Positions 51,785 through 60,653 of a stretch of 64,000 bases of DNA are shown one piece after another; positions within the stretch are counted from its first letter, which is position 1, and each line of letters begins with the position of its first letter. Under the pieces are notes generated by a model, which saw only the letters and a program-made list of their open reading frames with translations, made no database searches and had not been told where the DNA came from. The translations under genes and the position numbers were made by a program. This DNA is from Mesobaculum littorinae (GTDB lineage: Bacteria > Pseudomonadota > Alphaproteobacteria > Rhodobacterales > Rhodobacteraceae): the NCBI RefSeq assembly GCF_004011175.1, contig NZ_RQXX01000001.1:62001-126000 (forward strand), in the 5' to 3' direction.

Positions 51785-53394
51785 GCCAGCACGGCTTCGA
51801 TCAGGGTCGGGCCGGGGGTGGCGTGGGCGCGGGCCAGCGCCTGGGTCAGGTCCGCGGCGGTGTCGACCCGGACGCCGGGCACGCCATGGCCCTCGGCGAT
51901 CTTCACCCAGTCCGGCGTCGGGTCCGTCAGCTCCATCATCGGCATCGTCGTCCCGTCGGGGCGGCCCGCGCCGATCTTCGACATCTCGTTGGCGAGGATG
52001 CGGTACGCGCGGTTTGCAAGGATCACCACCGTGACGTCGAGCCGACCGCGCGCCATGGTCCAGAGCGCCTGCGGCGTATAGGCAGCCGAGCCGTCGCCGG
52101 TGACGCACAGCACGCGCCGGTCCGGGCAGGCCGTGGCGGCGCCCACTGAGACGGGCATCGAGTAGCCGATCGATCCGCCGCGGTTGTTCAGCCAGTCATG
52201 CGGCGCAGCCGCGGCGCAGGCGGTGAACATCGGTGCGCCGTTGGTGATTGATTCATCCACGACGATGGCCCCCTCGGGCAGGGTGGCCGCGACCGACGCG
52301 CCCAGCGTGTCGGGCGTTATCGGCCCATCCCCCCCGGGCGACGCGTCGGGGGCGGTCACGGGGGCGGTGGTCGCGGCGCCCAGTGCCTCGGCCAGCGCGG
52401 CGAGCGGCGCCTCTATATCCGACAGCGGCGGCGCGATCGCCGTTACCCCGCAGCCTTCGGGCAGCAGGCGGCTGGGGCGGTCGGGGTAGGCGAAGAAGGC
52501 CACCGGTTCGCGCGCGCCCACCAGCACCGCCTGGGCCACGTCCTTCAGCGCCTCGAGCGCGAGGTCGACGTGGAACGGGACGCGGGTCAGCGGGTGCGTG
52601 TCGCGCCCGCGCTCCATCCGCGCCACCGCCGCCTCGGTCCGCACGGCGCAGCCGGTGGCCGCCCCGATGGCAGAGGCCAACGCCGCCGCCCGCCGGGTGA
52701 GGCGCGGCGCACCCAGAAGCAGCAGGCCCTTGTTGCCGGCTGCGCGCAGGGTGTCGGCCGCCGCCCGGATCGCCGGGGCGTCCTGGGCAGGCGCGGGGCG
52801 CGGGTCCGGGCGCGTGATTTCGGCCGAGACGGGGGACCACGCGACGTCGTTGGGCATCACCACCGTGCCGACGCGGGTGTCGCCCCGGGTCAGGCGGCCC
52901 AGTAAATCGGCAGTGTCGCGCGCCACGTGGTCGGGCGTGTCTGGGGTGATCACGACGTCCGAGACGGTGCGCGCCATCCCCTCGATATCTGCGGCAAGCG
53001 GCGCGTCGTAGGCCAGGTGGTGGGTGGCATGTTCGCCGACCACGCAGACCAGCGGTGTCGCGGCCTTCTTCGCGTTGTGCAGGTTCGCCATCCCGTTGGC
53101 GAGGCCGGGGCCAAGGTGAAGCAACACCATCGCCGGCCGCCCCGTCATCCGCGCATAGCCGTCCGCGGCGCCCGTCGCCACGCCCTCGAAAAGGCAAAGA
53201 TGCGTGGTCATTCCCGGGGCCCGGCCCAGCGCGGCGACCAGATGCATTTCGGTCGTGCCGGGGTTGGCAAAGCAGGTATCGACCCCGCCCTCCACCAGCG
53301 CGCCGATCAGTGCATCGGCCCCGTTCGGCGCATTCGGGCCGGTCTGGGACGTCGCGGAGGTGGGCTTGCCGTCATGGCGGTCGGGATCGGTCAT
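51781..53394 (-). CDS. thiamine-diphosphate-dependent enzyme, acetolactate-synthase-like
   Basis: A 537-aa ThDP enzyme with PYR, central and PP domains. FANPGTTEMHLVAAL holds the cofactor-activating Glu, FEGVATGAADGYARMTGRPA and the ThDP-binding GDGSAAYTPQALWTMA...N pattern follow. The family includes acetolactate synthases, benzoylformate and sulfopyruvate decarboxylases. No small regulatory subunit gene is near, so biosynthetic acetolactate synthase is unlikely. ATG 53394 has AAAGGA upstream; coupling to the XRE-cupin gene suggests the regulator responds to its substrate. Confidence 0.86.
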   Translation of the reverse strand: MTDPDRHDGKPTSATSQTGPNAPNGADALIGALVEGGVDTCFANPGTTEMHLVAALGRAPGMTTHLCLFEGVATGAADGYARMTGRPAMVLLHLGPGLANGMANLHNAKKAATPLVCVVGEHATHHLAYDAPLAADIEGMARTVSDVVITPDTPDHVARDTADLLGRLTRGDTRVGTVVMPNDVAWSPVSAEITRPDPRPAPAQDAPAIRAAADTLRAAGNKGLLLLGAPRLTRRAAALASAIGAATGCAVRTEAAVARMERGRDTHPLTRVPFHVDLALEALKDVAQAVLVGAREPVAFFAYPDRPSRLLPEGCGVTAIAPPLSDIEAPLAALAEALGAATTAPVTAPDASPGGDGPITPDTLGASVAATLPEGAIVVDESITNGAPMFTACAAAAPHDWLNNRGGSIGYSMPVSVGAATACPDRRVLCVTGDGSAAYTPQALWTMARGRLDVTVVILANRAYRILANEMSKIGAGRPDGTTMPMMELTDPTPDWVKIAEGHGVPGVRVDTAADLTQALARAHATPGPTLIEAVLA

Positions 53395-53706
53395 CTGGGC
53401 GTCCTTTGCATCCGGCATACGGGCAAAGTCATCGGGCGCGCAGATGCGCCTGTCAAATATTTTGAGCACCCCAGGCGGCCGCGAAGTGCTGGGGTGCGGT
53501 GCAACAGGCCGATTCGTGAAATTTCCGCTCATGAAACGGTCAGTGGTGGGAAATATAAGAATTTTTCTGCCGATGTCGTTTCGGTTTCCAACCGAAGAAA
53601 GACTGAGGATTGCTCAGGAAAAGGCGCGATTTCGGTCAGGCAGGCGCTGCAGGGACCCGAAAATCGGGTTTGACAGGTCGCGCGACGGCAACGCAGCATA
53701 TTCAAT
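53395..53706. other. divergent intergenic region, relatively AT-rich
   Basis: A 312-bp spacer between the ThDP-enzyme and IclR genes, the most AT-rich stretch around. It should carry both promoters and has a palindrome at its right end (53697-53709). No gene is apparent. Confidence 0.55.
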
Positions 53707-53709
53707 ATG
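53697..53709. promoter_or_regulatory. palindrome overlapping the iclR start
   Basis: CATATT-C-AATATG, a perfect palindrome covering the ATG of the IclR gene. It is a candidate autoregulatory site, inferred from position only. Confidence 0.4.
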
Positions 53710-54486
53710 GATAACAAGTATTCTAATAAAATACAACCCGACAAGGCAGCCAACCGCGGCGTGCGCCCCTTGTCTACGGTTCTCAAGACGCTCGACCTGC
53801 TGGCGCTCTTTGCCGCGTCGCGCCGGCCGCTGCGGTTGTCCGAGGTGACGGCCGCCACCGGCCTGTCGCGGGCCACGGCCTACCAGCGGCTGCTGACGCT
53901 GCTCGAGGCGGGGATGCTGGAACAGGACGACGGGGGCAGCTACCGGCTGTCGATGTATTCGGTCCGGCTGGCTGCCGCCGCGCTGGATCAGGCCGACATC
54001 GGTGCCCGGGCCGAACCCGTGCTGCACCGGCTGTGCGAGACGCTGGGCGAAACCGTGTCTCTGGCGATCCTGGACCGCGGGCGCCCCTGCATCGTCGCCC
54101 GGGTCGAATCCGACAGCCTGCTGCGCGCGGTGCAGGAGATCGGGACGATGCTCGACCTCGAAGGCTCGGCCTCGGGGCGGGTGCTGACCGCCTTTGCCGA
54201 CGCCGCGACGCTGCAGCGGTTGCAGGACGGCACCGTGCCGCTGGCCCCGCCCGATGTGCTGGCGCAGGTGCGCGCGGACGGCTGGGCGGTGTCGTCGGGC
54301 TACACCCATTCGGGGGTTGTGGGCTTCGCCGCCCCGGTCGCGGACCCGCGCGGGGGCTGCGCGGCGGCCCTGTCGCTGGTCCAGCCCGATCAGCGTTTCG
54401 ACCTCGACCACGTGCGTGGCCCGGTTCTGGCCGCCGCCGCCGAAATCTCGGCGATGCTGCGCGGCTCTCAGGAGACCCCGACATGA
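53707..54486 (+). CDS. IclR family transcriptional regulator
   Basis: A 259-aa regulator with an IclR winged helix (LRLSEVTAATGLSRATAYQRL, split here as about residues 42-62) and a GAF-like effector domain (about 95-250). The first 18 residues (MDNKYSNKIQPDKAANRG) are unusually polar and AT-coded. Its stop overlaps the next start as ATGA. Leading its own operon and being coupled to it suggests autoregulation with the imported substrate as ligand. Confidence 0.9.
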   Translation: MDNKYSNKIQPDKAANRGVRPLSTVLKTLDLLALFAASRRPLRLSEVTAATGLSRATAYQRLLTLLEAGMLEQDDGGSYRLSMYSVRLAAAALDQADIGARAEPVLHRLCETLGETVSLAILDRGRPCIVARVESDSLLRAVQEIGTMLDLEGSASGRVLTAFADAATLQRLQDGTVPLAPPDVLAQVRADGWAVSSGYTHSGVVGFAAPVADPRGGCAAALSLVQPDQRFDLDHVRGPVLAAAAEISAMLRGSQETPT

Positions 54487-56174
54487 CCCCCGCCCATCCC
54501 TTCGACACCGACGGCACGCCGGGCCTGCGCGACTGGCGCGTCGTCATGCAGCCCGACCGGCTGTCGGCGATGCAGCCCTCGCGCCTGTCGGGCGCGCGCG
54601 CCTTTCTCAACAAGATGGGCCGCGAACGCTGGGACATCCGGCCCACCCGTTTCGACGTCGATGCCGAGGGGCGCGGCACGGTGGTCTATTCGATCAAGGC
54701 GCCGGGGCAGGAGTTCAGCTTCATCGGCATCTCGTTCAAGCCCGAGCCCAAGGGCCGTACCGGGCGGATCATCGGCCGGTCGTGGGACATGATGGGCACC
54801 CTGAACGAAGGCCCCGCGACCGAGACCGACATCGAAAGCGCGCGCGACGAGCTGCCGCGCCTCTACCGTGGGCGGGCCACGCCGAACGCGCTGATCTGGT
54901 GCCGGTCGAACCGGTCGATGCGCGCCTTCGGCCTGACGCGCGATGCGCTAGCCGAAGGGCGGCAGCCGCGCATCGGCGACCTGAACGACGTCTGCTACCT
55001 GATGCGCAACACCGGGCTCGACGGCAACGGAACCTTTGGCACGCGGCCCTTCCCGGCGCTCGGGCCCGACCATGCCCTGGGTCGCCCGCTCGAGGCACAG
55101 ATCCTGACCGCCTACCTGATGCGCGAGTTTTCCTGCGATCTGGTCGAGCATCTGGCCCGGCTGCAAGCGCCCGACACGGCCGTGCCGCTTTCCCCCCGGA
55201 TCCGGCGCTGGCTGGGGGTCGGCAATGGCTCGGCGCTTGGGCTGATCTTCTACATCCAGAAGCATCCGCGCCTGATCGCCGGCTGGATCGAAGCGCGCGA
55301 ACGCGCCATCGCGGCGGCGCTGCGGCTGCCGGCCACGCCGCAGCGGGTGGCCCGGCTGCGCGGCCTGATCGACCGCGCCGCGACGTTCCGCGAAGAGGAC
55401 CGCATGGTCTACGAGACCTTCGCCGCCAGCGCCCGGGTCGCGGCCGAACTGCGCGGCCTGATCCCCCCGCTCGAAGCTCTGGAGGGGCAGGGGGGATATC
55501 CCCTGCGCGACCTGGCCGAACACGCCGCGCGCGGCACCTGCCCCGAGACGTCCGAGACGCTTCTGTCGCTGATGATCGAGCTGGTTCCTGAAACCGCCGA
55601 CGCGCTGGCCGCGGGGATCGCGGGCGAAGACGAGATGCAGGTCGACCCCCGTCGCACCGCGTCGGAGATGCTGCACCTGATCGAGGGGGAGTGGACCTGG
55701 GCGACCGAGATCGACATGCGGGCCGGGGGCGCGATGGACTACGTCTGGTACAAGTCCGAAAGCGCCGAGGAGCCGCGCCGCGGCCTGCGGTCCGAGGTGC
55801 CCGGCGCGCGCGACCTCGGCCTGGACGTGGCAGGCGACGTGCAGCGGCTGGCGACCGACCTGCGCGCGACGGCGGCCGACACGACGATGGCGCGGTTCTT
55901 GCTGGCCCATCCCGGCCATCGCGCCATGGTCGCGCGGGTGCAGGGGCTGGCGGGCGTCGGGTTCCACACGCCGCTTGCCAATATCAATGCCGCCGATTTC
56001 GTCCCCATCGCGCTGGTGCGGCTGATGAACGTCACCGTGCACGGCATCGACAAGACCCGCGACTACCTGAACCGCAATCTGCGCGGTGTGCTGTGTCACG
56101 GCGCTCCCACCCCTGACGACCTGCGTGCGGGTGAGTGCGGCGACTGGTTCTACCCCGAGGAGCCCCGCCAATGA
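54483..56174 (+). CDS. unrecognised protein, 563 aa, second gene of the dipeptidase operon
   Basis: I do not recognise this family. The protein is soluble, with no signal peptide or membrane segment, and has a mixed alpha/beta appearance. Conserved-looking stretches include YSIKAPGQEFSFIGISFKP, GDLNDVCYLMRNTGLDGNG, GVGNGSALGLIFYIQKHP and HGIDKTRDYLNRNLRG. ATG 54483 overlaps the IclR stop and the protein's own stop overlaps the next start, both as ATGA, so it is translated in a fixed ratio with its neighbours. A cytoplasmic enzyme or partner of the following 229-aa protein acting on the imported compound is the contextual guess. Confidence 0.85.
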   Translation: MTPAHPFDTDGTPGLRDWRVVMQPDRLSAMQPSRLSGARAFLNKMGRERWDIRPTRFDVDAEGRGTVVYSIKAPGQEFSFIGISFKPEPKGRTGRIIGRSWDMMGTLNEGPATETDIESARDELPRLYRGRATPNALIWCRSNRSMRAFGLTRDALAEGRQPRIGDLNDVCYLMRNTGLDGNGTFGTRPFPALGPDHALGRPLEAQILTAYLMREFSCDLVEHLARLQAPDTAVPLSPRIRRWLGVGNGSALGLIFYIQKHPRLIAGWIEARERAIAAALRLPATPQRVARLRGLIDRAATFREEDRMVYETFAASARVAAELRGLIPPLEALEGQGGYPLRDLAEHAARGTCPETSETLLSLMIELVPETADALAAGIAGEDEMQVDPRRTASEMLHLIEGEWTWATEIDMRAGGAMDYVWYKSESAEEPRRGLRSEVPGARDLGLDVAGDVQRLATDLRATAADTTMARFLLAHPGHRAMVARVQGLAGVGFHTPLANINAADFVPIALVRLMNVTVHGIDKTRDYLNRNLRGVLCHGAPTPDDLRAGECGDWFYPEEPRQ

Positions 56175-56860
56175 CCGTCTCGCCAATGGCAGCCCCGACC
56201 GACCGCCTGCTGCGGGTGATGCCGCGCGAGATGCGGCTGATGTCCGAACGCATCCTGTCGCTCTCCGCTATGCCCAAGGGGTTCTTCTCCGCGCTCTGCG
56301 ATGTGGTGATGTATTCGCAAGGGGCCGGGCTGGGCGGCTTTGACCGGCTGCTTGCGGATATCGAGACGGTGAAGGCTGCCGATCCCGCCGCGCTGATGCT
56401 GAGGGAGCGTGTGCTCGATGTCGGCGGCCAGCATGCGTGGATCGCGGTGCCCTCGGCGCTCGATCTGCTGGGCGAGGTGGACGCGCCGCTGACCATACTC
56501 AACGCCACCGCCGAGGAGGAGCTGGCGGTGATCGCCGCGCTGGGCCCGCGCCTCGGGCTTCAGGTCACCGCGCACCCCGTCGCGGGCGGGCTCTGCCTGT
56601 CGGCGACACGCGCCGCGCCCGTCGATCCGCTGCTGGACCGGCTGATGCAGGACGGCGCCGCGATCCCCGAGGCGCTGTGGTGGCGGGTCTGGGCGCTGGC
56701 GCAGACCGCGCTCATGCCCGACTCCGAGGTGTCGCGGCGCCATGCCGGGCCGGTCATCGTGACCCCGGACGGCAGGCTGATCGGACGCACCGACAACGAC
56801 GACGACACCGACCCGGGCTTTATCCGCGGCGGGCGCGGCACCGCGGAGGCCAAGGCATGA
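56171..56860 (+). CDS. unrecognised protein, 229 aa, third gene of the dipeptidase operon
   Basis: No family recognised. The sequence is soluble and Leu/Ala-rich, with segments ALMLRERVLDVGGQHAWIAVPSALDLL and VIVTPDGRLIGRTDNDDDTDPG that look structured. Start and stop both overlap neighbours (ATGA), so translation is coupled to the 563-aa protein and the dipeptidase. It may form a complex with the 563-aa protein; nothing in the sequence proves this. Confidence 0.82.
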   Translation: MTVSPMAAPTDRLLRVMPREMRLMSERILSLSAMPKGFFSALCDVVMYSQGAGLGGFDRLLADIETVKAADPAALMLRERVLDVGGQHAWIAVPSALDLLGEVDAPLTILNATAEEELAVIAALGPRLGLQVTAHPVAGGLCLSATRAAPVDPLLDRLMQDGAAIPEALWWRVWALAQTALMPDSEVSRRHAGPVIVTPDGRLIGRTDNDDDTDPGFIRGGRGTAEAKA

Positions 56861-57834
56861 TGATCGACGGCCTGCAATGCGGTCATTTCGACCGCGATAG
56901 CTTTACCCGGCTGAAGGCGGGCGGCGTTTCGGGCGTCGTCGTCACCTGCGGCTTCTGGGAGGGGGCGCTGGAAAGCCTCGACAGTCTCGGGGCCTGGCGC
57001 GACCTGATCCGCGACAACGCGGACGTGGCCACGATTGCCCGCACCCCCGCCGACATTACCCGCGCCGCGCAGGAGGGCAGGGTCGCCGCGATCCTGGGCT
57101 TTCAGAACGCCAACCTCTTCGAGGGCCGCATCCGGCTGGTCGAGATGTTCGCCGAACTGGGCGTCCGGGTCGTGCAGCTGACCTACAACAACCAGAACGA
57201 CCTGGCGGGCAGCTGCTACGAGGCAGAGGACAGCGGGCTGGCGCGCTTTGGCCGCGAGGTGATCGCCGAGATGAACCGCGCAGGCATGCTGGTCGATTGC
57301 AGCCATGTCGGTAACCGGTCGACCCTGCAGGCGATCGAGGCCAGCGGGAAGCCCATCGCCGTCACCCACGCCAATGCCGACAGCCTGTTTCCGCACAAGC
57401 GCAACAAGTCCGACGACGTGCTGCGTGCGCTGGGCCAGACCGGCGGCGTGATCGGTTGCGCGGCCTATCGCAACATCACCGGCGACTATTACTCGGGCCC
57501 GATTGGGCAGTGGTGCGAGATGATTGCCCGCACGGTCGACATCGCGGGCATCGACAGCGTCGCCATAGGTACCGACCGCGCCCATAACTTCACCGCGCCC
57601 GACTATGCGTGGATGCGCATGGGCCGCTGGACCCGCGGCGTGGATTACGGCGCGGCCAGCGCGGCCCGGCCCGGCAAGGCGCCTCCGCCCGACTGGTTCC
57701 AGAAACTCGAAGACCTGACCGCCATTCCGAACGGCCTCCGATCCGTGGGGTTTTCGCAAGAAGAGGCCGACAAGATCACCCACGGCAACTGGCTTCGTCT
57801 CTACGGCGAAACCTTCCGCAAGACCGACAGCTGA
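56857..57834 (+). CDS. M19 (renal/membrane) dipeptidase family protein, atypical
   Basis: A 325-aa amidohydrolase-fold protein with M19 features: FAELGVRVVQLTYNNQND, the metal-site DCSHVGNRS and VTHANADSLFPHKRNKSD, and a C-terminal GIDSVAIGTDRAHNF. The N-terminal ligand pair seems to be HFD (H10, D12), and where canonical enzymes have the bridging Glu (usually GIEG) this one has GFQNAN (81-86). Either the dinuclear site is altered or another residue bridges. The cytoplasmic location (no signal peptide) differs from periplasmic relatives. Confidence 0.87.
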   Translation: MMIDGLQCGHFDRDSFTRLKAGGVSGVVVTCGFWEGALESLDSLGAWRDLIRDNADVATIARTPADITRAAQEGRVAAILGFQNANLFEGRIRLVEMFAELGVRVVQLTYNNQNDLAGSCYEAEDSGLARFGREVIAEMNRAGMLVDCSHVGNRSTLQAIEASGKPIAVTHANADSLFPHKRNKSDDVLRALGQTGGVIGCAAYRNITGDYYSGPIGQWCEMIARTVDIAGIDSVAIGTDRAHNFTAPDYAWMRMGRWTRGVDYGAASAARPGKAPPPDWFQKLEDLTAIPNGLRSVGFSQEEADKITHGNWLRLYGETFRKTDS

Positions 57835-57843
57835 GAGGATACC

Positions 57844-58896
57844 ATGACCGCTTTCACCAAGCGCAACGGCCTGCTGCGTCCCACGCGCCGCCGTTTCCTT
57901 CAGGGCACTGCCGCCGCAGGGGCGGCCGCGCTGTCCGCTCCGTCCATCGCCCGGGCCCAGTCCGACGTGCTTTACGTCAACTCATGGGGGGGTCCGTGGC
58001 TTGAGGCTGCGACCGCCAACCTGTTCGAGCCCTTCGCGGAACAGACCGGCATCCGGGTCGAGACGGTCAGCCCCGTCTCCTTTGCCAAGCTGGCCGCGCA
58101 GGTCCGCACCGGCGTCTACGAGTTCGACGTCACCTCGCTGGGGGGCGGCGATATCGTCCGTGCCAACCAGGCGGGTCTGCTGGAAGAGATCGAGCCGACC
58201 TATCCCGACGGTCTGTTCGAAAACGGCATGGGCTCGCACGCCTTCGCCACGGTTCTGGCGTGGCGCACCGATACCGACTGGCAGGAGACGCCGCAAAGCT
58301 GGGCCGATTTCTGGGATGTCGACCGCTTTCCCGGTACGCGGTCGCTGCAGCGCTATCCGGCCCGGATCATCCCGCTGGCGCTTCTGGCCGACGGCGTCGC
58401 GCCGCAGGATCTCTACCCGCTGGATATCGACCGCGCTTTCGCCAAGCTCGACGAGATCAAGGCGCATATCACCGTCTGGTGGACGGCCGGCGCACAGTCG
58501 GCGCAGATCCTGCGCGACGGTGAGGTCGACATGATCGGCATCTGGCACGGCAACTACTTCGCCGCCGAGGATGAGGGCGCGCCCGTCGCGATGACCTGGA
58601 ACCAGGCCGAGATCGAACGTGCCTACTGGGTCGTCGCCAAGGACACGCCCAACATGGAGGCAGCGAAGGCGTTCGTGGAATTCGCGACCTCGGCGGAACC
58701 GCTCGCCGGTTTCGTAACGCAGGCGAACTACGGCGCGCTGAACCCCGCCGCGAACGCGTTCATCGCCGACGCCGCCAAGCCGCGCATGCCCACGGCGCCC
58801 GACACCTATCCGCAGACTTTCGAGCAGGACATGCTGAACTTCGGGGCCGATCCCGAAGAGGTTTCGATGCGGTTCGAGGAGTGGCTGGCGAGCTGA
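57844..58896 (+). CDS. ABC transporter substrate-binding protein, PotD-like, Tat-exported
   Basis: A 350-aa spermidine/putrescine- or opine-type binding protein. A twin-arginine signal (RRRFLQGTAAAG, about 16-27, cleavage near ARAQ) indicates Tat export. The mature part has VLYVNSWGGPWLEAATANLFEPFAEQ and SLGGGDIVRANQAGLLEEIEP, typical of cluster D importers. GAGAGGAT precedes ATG. A hairpin follows the gene. Confidence 0.9.
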   Translation: MTAFTKRNGLLRPTRRRFLQGTAAAGAAALSAPSIARAQSDVLYVNSWGGPWLEAATANLFEPFAEQTGIRVETVSPVSFAKLAAQVRTGVYEFDVTSLGGGDIVRANQAGLLEEIEPTYPDGLFENGMGSHAFATVLAWRTDTDWQETPQSWADFWDVDRFPGTRSLQRYPARIIPLALLADGVAPQDLYPLDIDRAFAKLDEIKAHITVWWTAGAQSAQILRDGEVDMIGIWHGNYFAAEDEGAPVAMTWNQAEIERAYWVVAKDTPNMEAAKAFVEFATSAEPLAGFVTQANYGALNPAANAFIADAAKPRMPTAPDTYPQTFEQDMLNFGADPEEVSMRFEEWLAS

Positions 58897-58930
58897 CATC
58901 GCCCGCGTTTCGACCGGCCTTTCCGGGGGG

Positions 58931-58945
58931 CGCCCGCCACGGGCG
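58931..58945 (+). terminator. intercistronic hairpin after the binding-protein gene
   Basis: CGCCCG-CCA-CGGGCG, a six-base-pair stem in the 91-bp gap between the binding-protein stop and the first permease. It mirrors the hairpin after mntA and could set the excess of binding protein over membrane parts. Confidence 0.4.
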
Positions 58946-58987
58946 TCTCCGGCGGCTCTCCCTCACCTCCATTCCGAAAGGACCGGC

Positions 58988-59836
58988 ATGTCGACCGCGC
59001 CGCGCTCCCTCACTGACAGACCGACCCTGTGGCCGTGGCTGCTGCTGACGCCGCTTGCGCTCTATCTGGCGATCTTCTTCCTTGTCCCGCTGGCGCAGGT
59101 CGCGTGGATGAGCGTCAGCGAACCCACGCCGGGCTTCGGCAACTACGCCGATGCGCTGACGGGCACCCTGTTTCGCAAGGTGATGCTGAACACCTTCTTC
59201 ACCGCCGCGCTGGTCGCGTTCTGTTGCCTGCTGGTGGGCTATCCGCTCGCTTGGCTGATGACCAAGACCACGCCGGCGCGCGCCACCGCGATCCTGTTGC
59301 TGATCACCATGAGCTTCTGGACCTCGTTCCTGGTGCGCACCTATGCGTGGATGGTCCTCTTGGGGCGTAACGGGCCTGTGGCCTGGGCGATCGAGGCGCT
59401 GGGATACGGCGAGCCGCCGCAGATGCTCTTCACCCGCTTCGCCTCGACCCTGGCGATGGTGCACATCCTCGCGCCCTACATGATCATGAACATCTATTCC
59501 GTGATGACCAAAATCGACCCCGCGCTGATCCGGTCGGCGGAAAGCATGGGCGCGCGCGGCGGATCGCTGATGCGCCATGTCTACCTGCCCCTGACCGCGC
59601 CCGGCATCGCCAACGGCGCCGTGCTGGTCTTCGTGATCTGCCTGGGCTTCTACGTCACGCCGGTCCTGCTGGGATCGCCGCGCGAACAGATGGCCGCGGG
59701 CCTGATCGGGCGCCAGATCGAGGAGTTCCTCGCCTTCGGGCCGGGATCCGCCATGGCGATGATCCTTCTGGCCGTGACGCTGGTGATCCTTGCGGTCTAT
59801 CACCGCCGCTTCGGCCTGGACCGGCTTTACGGGTGA
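58988..59836 (+). CDS. ABC transporter permease, PotB type
   Basis: A 282-aa inner-membrane permease with six spans. The EAA loop SAESMGARGGSLMRHVYLP and the conserved SFWTSFLVRTYAWMVLLGRNG are typical of polyamine/opine importers. It pairs with the next permease, four bases downstream. Confidence 0.9.
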   Translation: MSTAPRSLTDRPTLWPWLLLTPLALYLAIFFLVPLAQVAWMSVSEPTPGFGNYADALTGTLFRKVMLNTFFTAALVAFCCLLVGYPLAWLMTKTTPARATAILLLITMSFWTSFLVRTYAWMVLLGRNGPVAWAIEALGYGEPPQMLFTRFASTLAMVHILAPYMIMNIYSVMTKIDPALIRSAESMGARGGSLMRHVYLPLTAPGIANGAVLVFVICLGFYVTPVLLGSPREQMAAGLIGRQIEEFLAFGPGSAMAMILLAVTLVILAVYHRRFGLDRLYG

Positions 59837-59840
59837 TGAC

Positions 59841-60653
59841 ATGAACGCATCCCTCCGCCTGATCGGCATCTTCGCCATCGTCTTCATCGCAGCCCCGCTT
59901 CTGATCGTGGTGCCGATGTCGCTGTCGACGTCGGCGTCGCTGCAGTTCCCGCCGCCGGGGCTGTGGCTGGGCTACTATGCCAGCTACTTCACCGACATGT
60001 CTTGGCTGCGGCCGACGTGGAACAGCCTCGTCATCGCATTCTTCACGACGCTTCTGACCATGGCGCTGGTGGTGCCCGCGACCTTCGCGCTGGTGCGGCA
60101 CCGGTTCTACGGCAAGAGCGTCGCCAACCTGATGATGCTGATGCCGCTCGCCGTGCCGCATATCGTGATGGCGGTGGGCTACTACAGCTATTTCGGCGAC
60201 CTGCGGCTGGTGTTCTCCAAGACCGGCGTGGTGCTGGCGCATACCTGCCTGTCGGTGCCGATCACCTTTCTGGTGCTGTCGGCCAACCTGAAGGGCTTCG
60301 ACCGCAACCTCGAACGTGCGGCACGCAGCCTGGGCGCCACGCCGCGCCAGGTGTTCGTGCACATCACCCTGCCGATCCTGCGGCCGTCGCTGACGATCTC
60401 GGCGCTCTTCGCCTTTATCCAGTCCTTCGACGAAACCGTCGTGGCGCTGTTCATCTCGGGGCGCGACGCCGAGACGCTGCCGCGCAAGATGTTCGACTCC
60501 ATCCGGCAGGAGGCCGATCCGGTGATCGCCGTGATCTCGACCCTGCTGTTTCTCATCGTGGCGCTGGCGCTTCTGGCGCCGCACGCCATGCGGCTTACCC
60601 GGCGGATGCTGGCCACGGCCAGCCGCCGCACCACCCCCAGGGACCAGACATGA
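59841..60653 (+). CDS. ABC transporter permease, PotC type
   Basis: A 270-aa permease with six spans. The EAA loop ERAARSLGATPRQVFVHITLP and SFDETVVALFISG identify the second polyamine-type permease. ATG 59841 is chosen over 59790 because only four bases separate it from the preceding stop. Its stop overlaps the ATPase start. Confidence 0.9.
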   Translation: MNASLRLIGIFAIVFIAAPLLIVVPMSLSTSASLQFPPPGLWLGYYASYFTDMSWLRPTWNSLVIAFFTTLLTMALVVPATFALVRHRFYGKSVANLMMLMPLAVPHIVMAVGYYSYFGDLRLVFSKTGVVLAHTCLSVPITFLVLSANLKGFDRNLERAARSLGATPRQVFVHITLPILRPSLTISALFAFIQSFDETVVALFISGRDAETLPRKMFDSIRQEADPVIAVISTLLFLIVALALLAPHAMRLTRRMLATASRRTTPRDQT

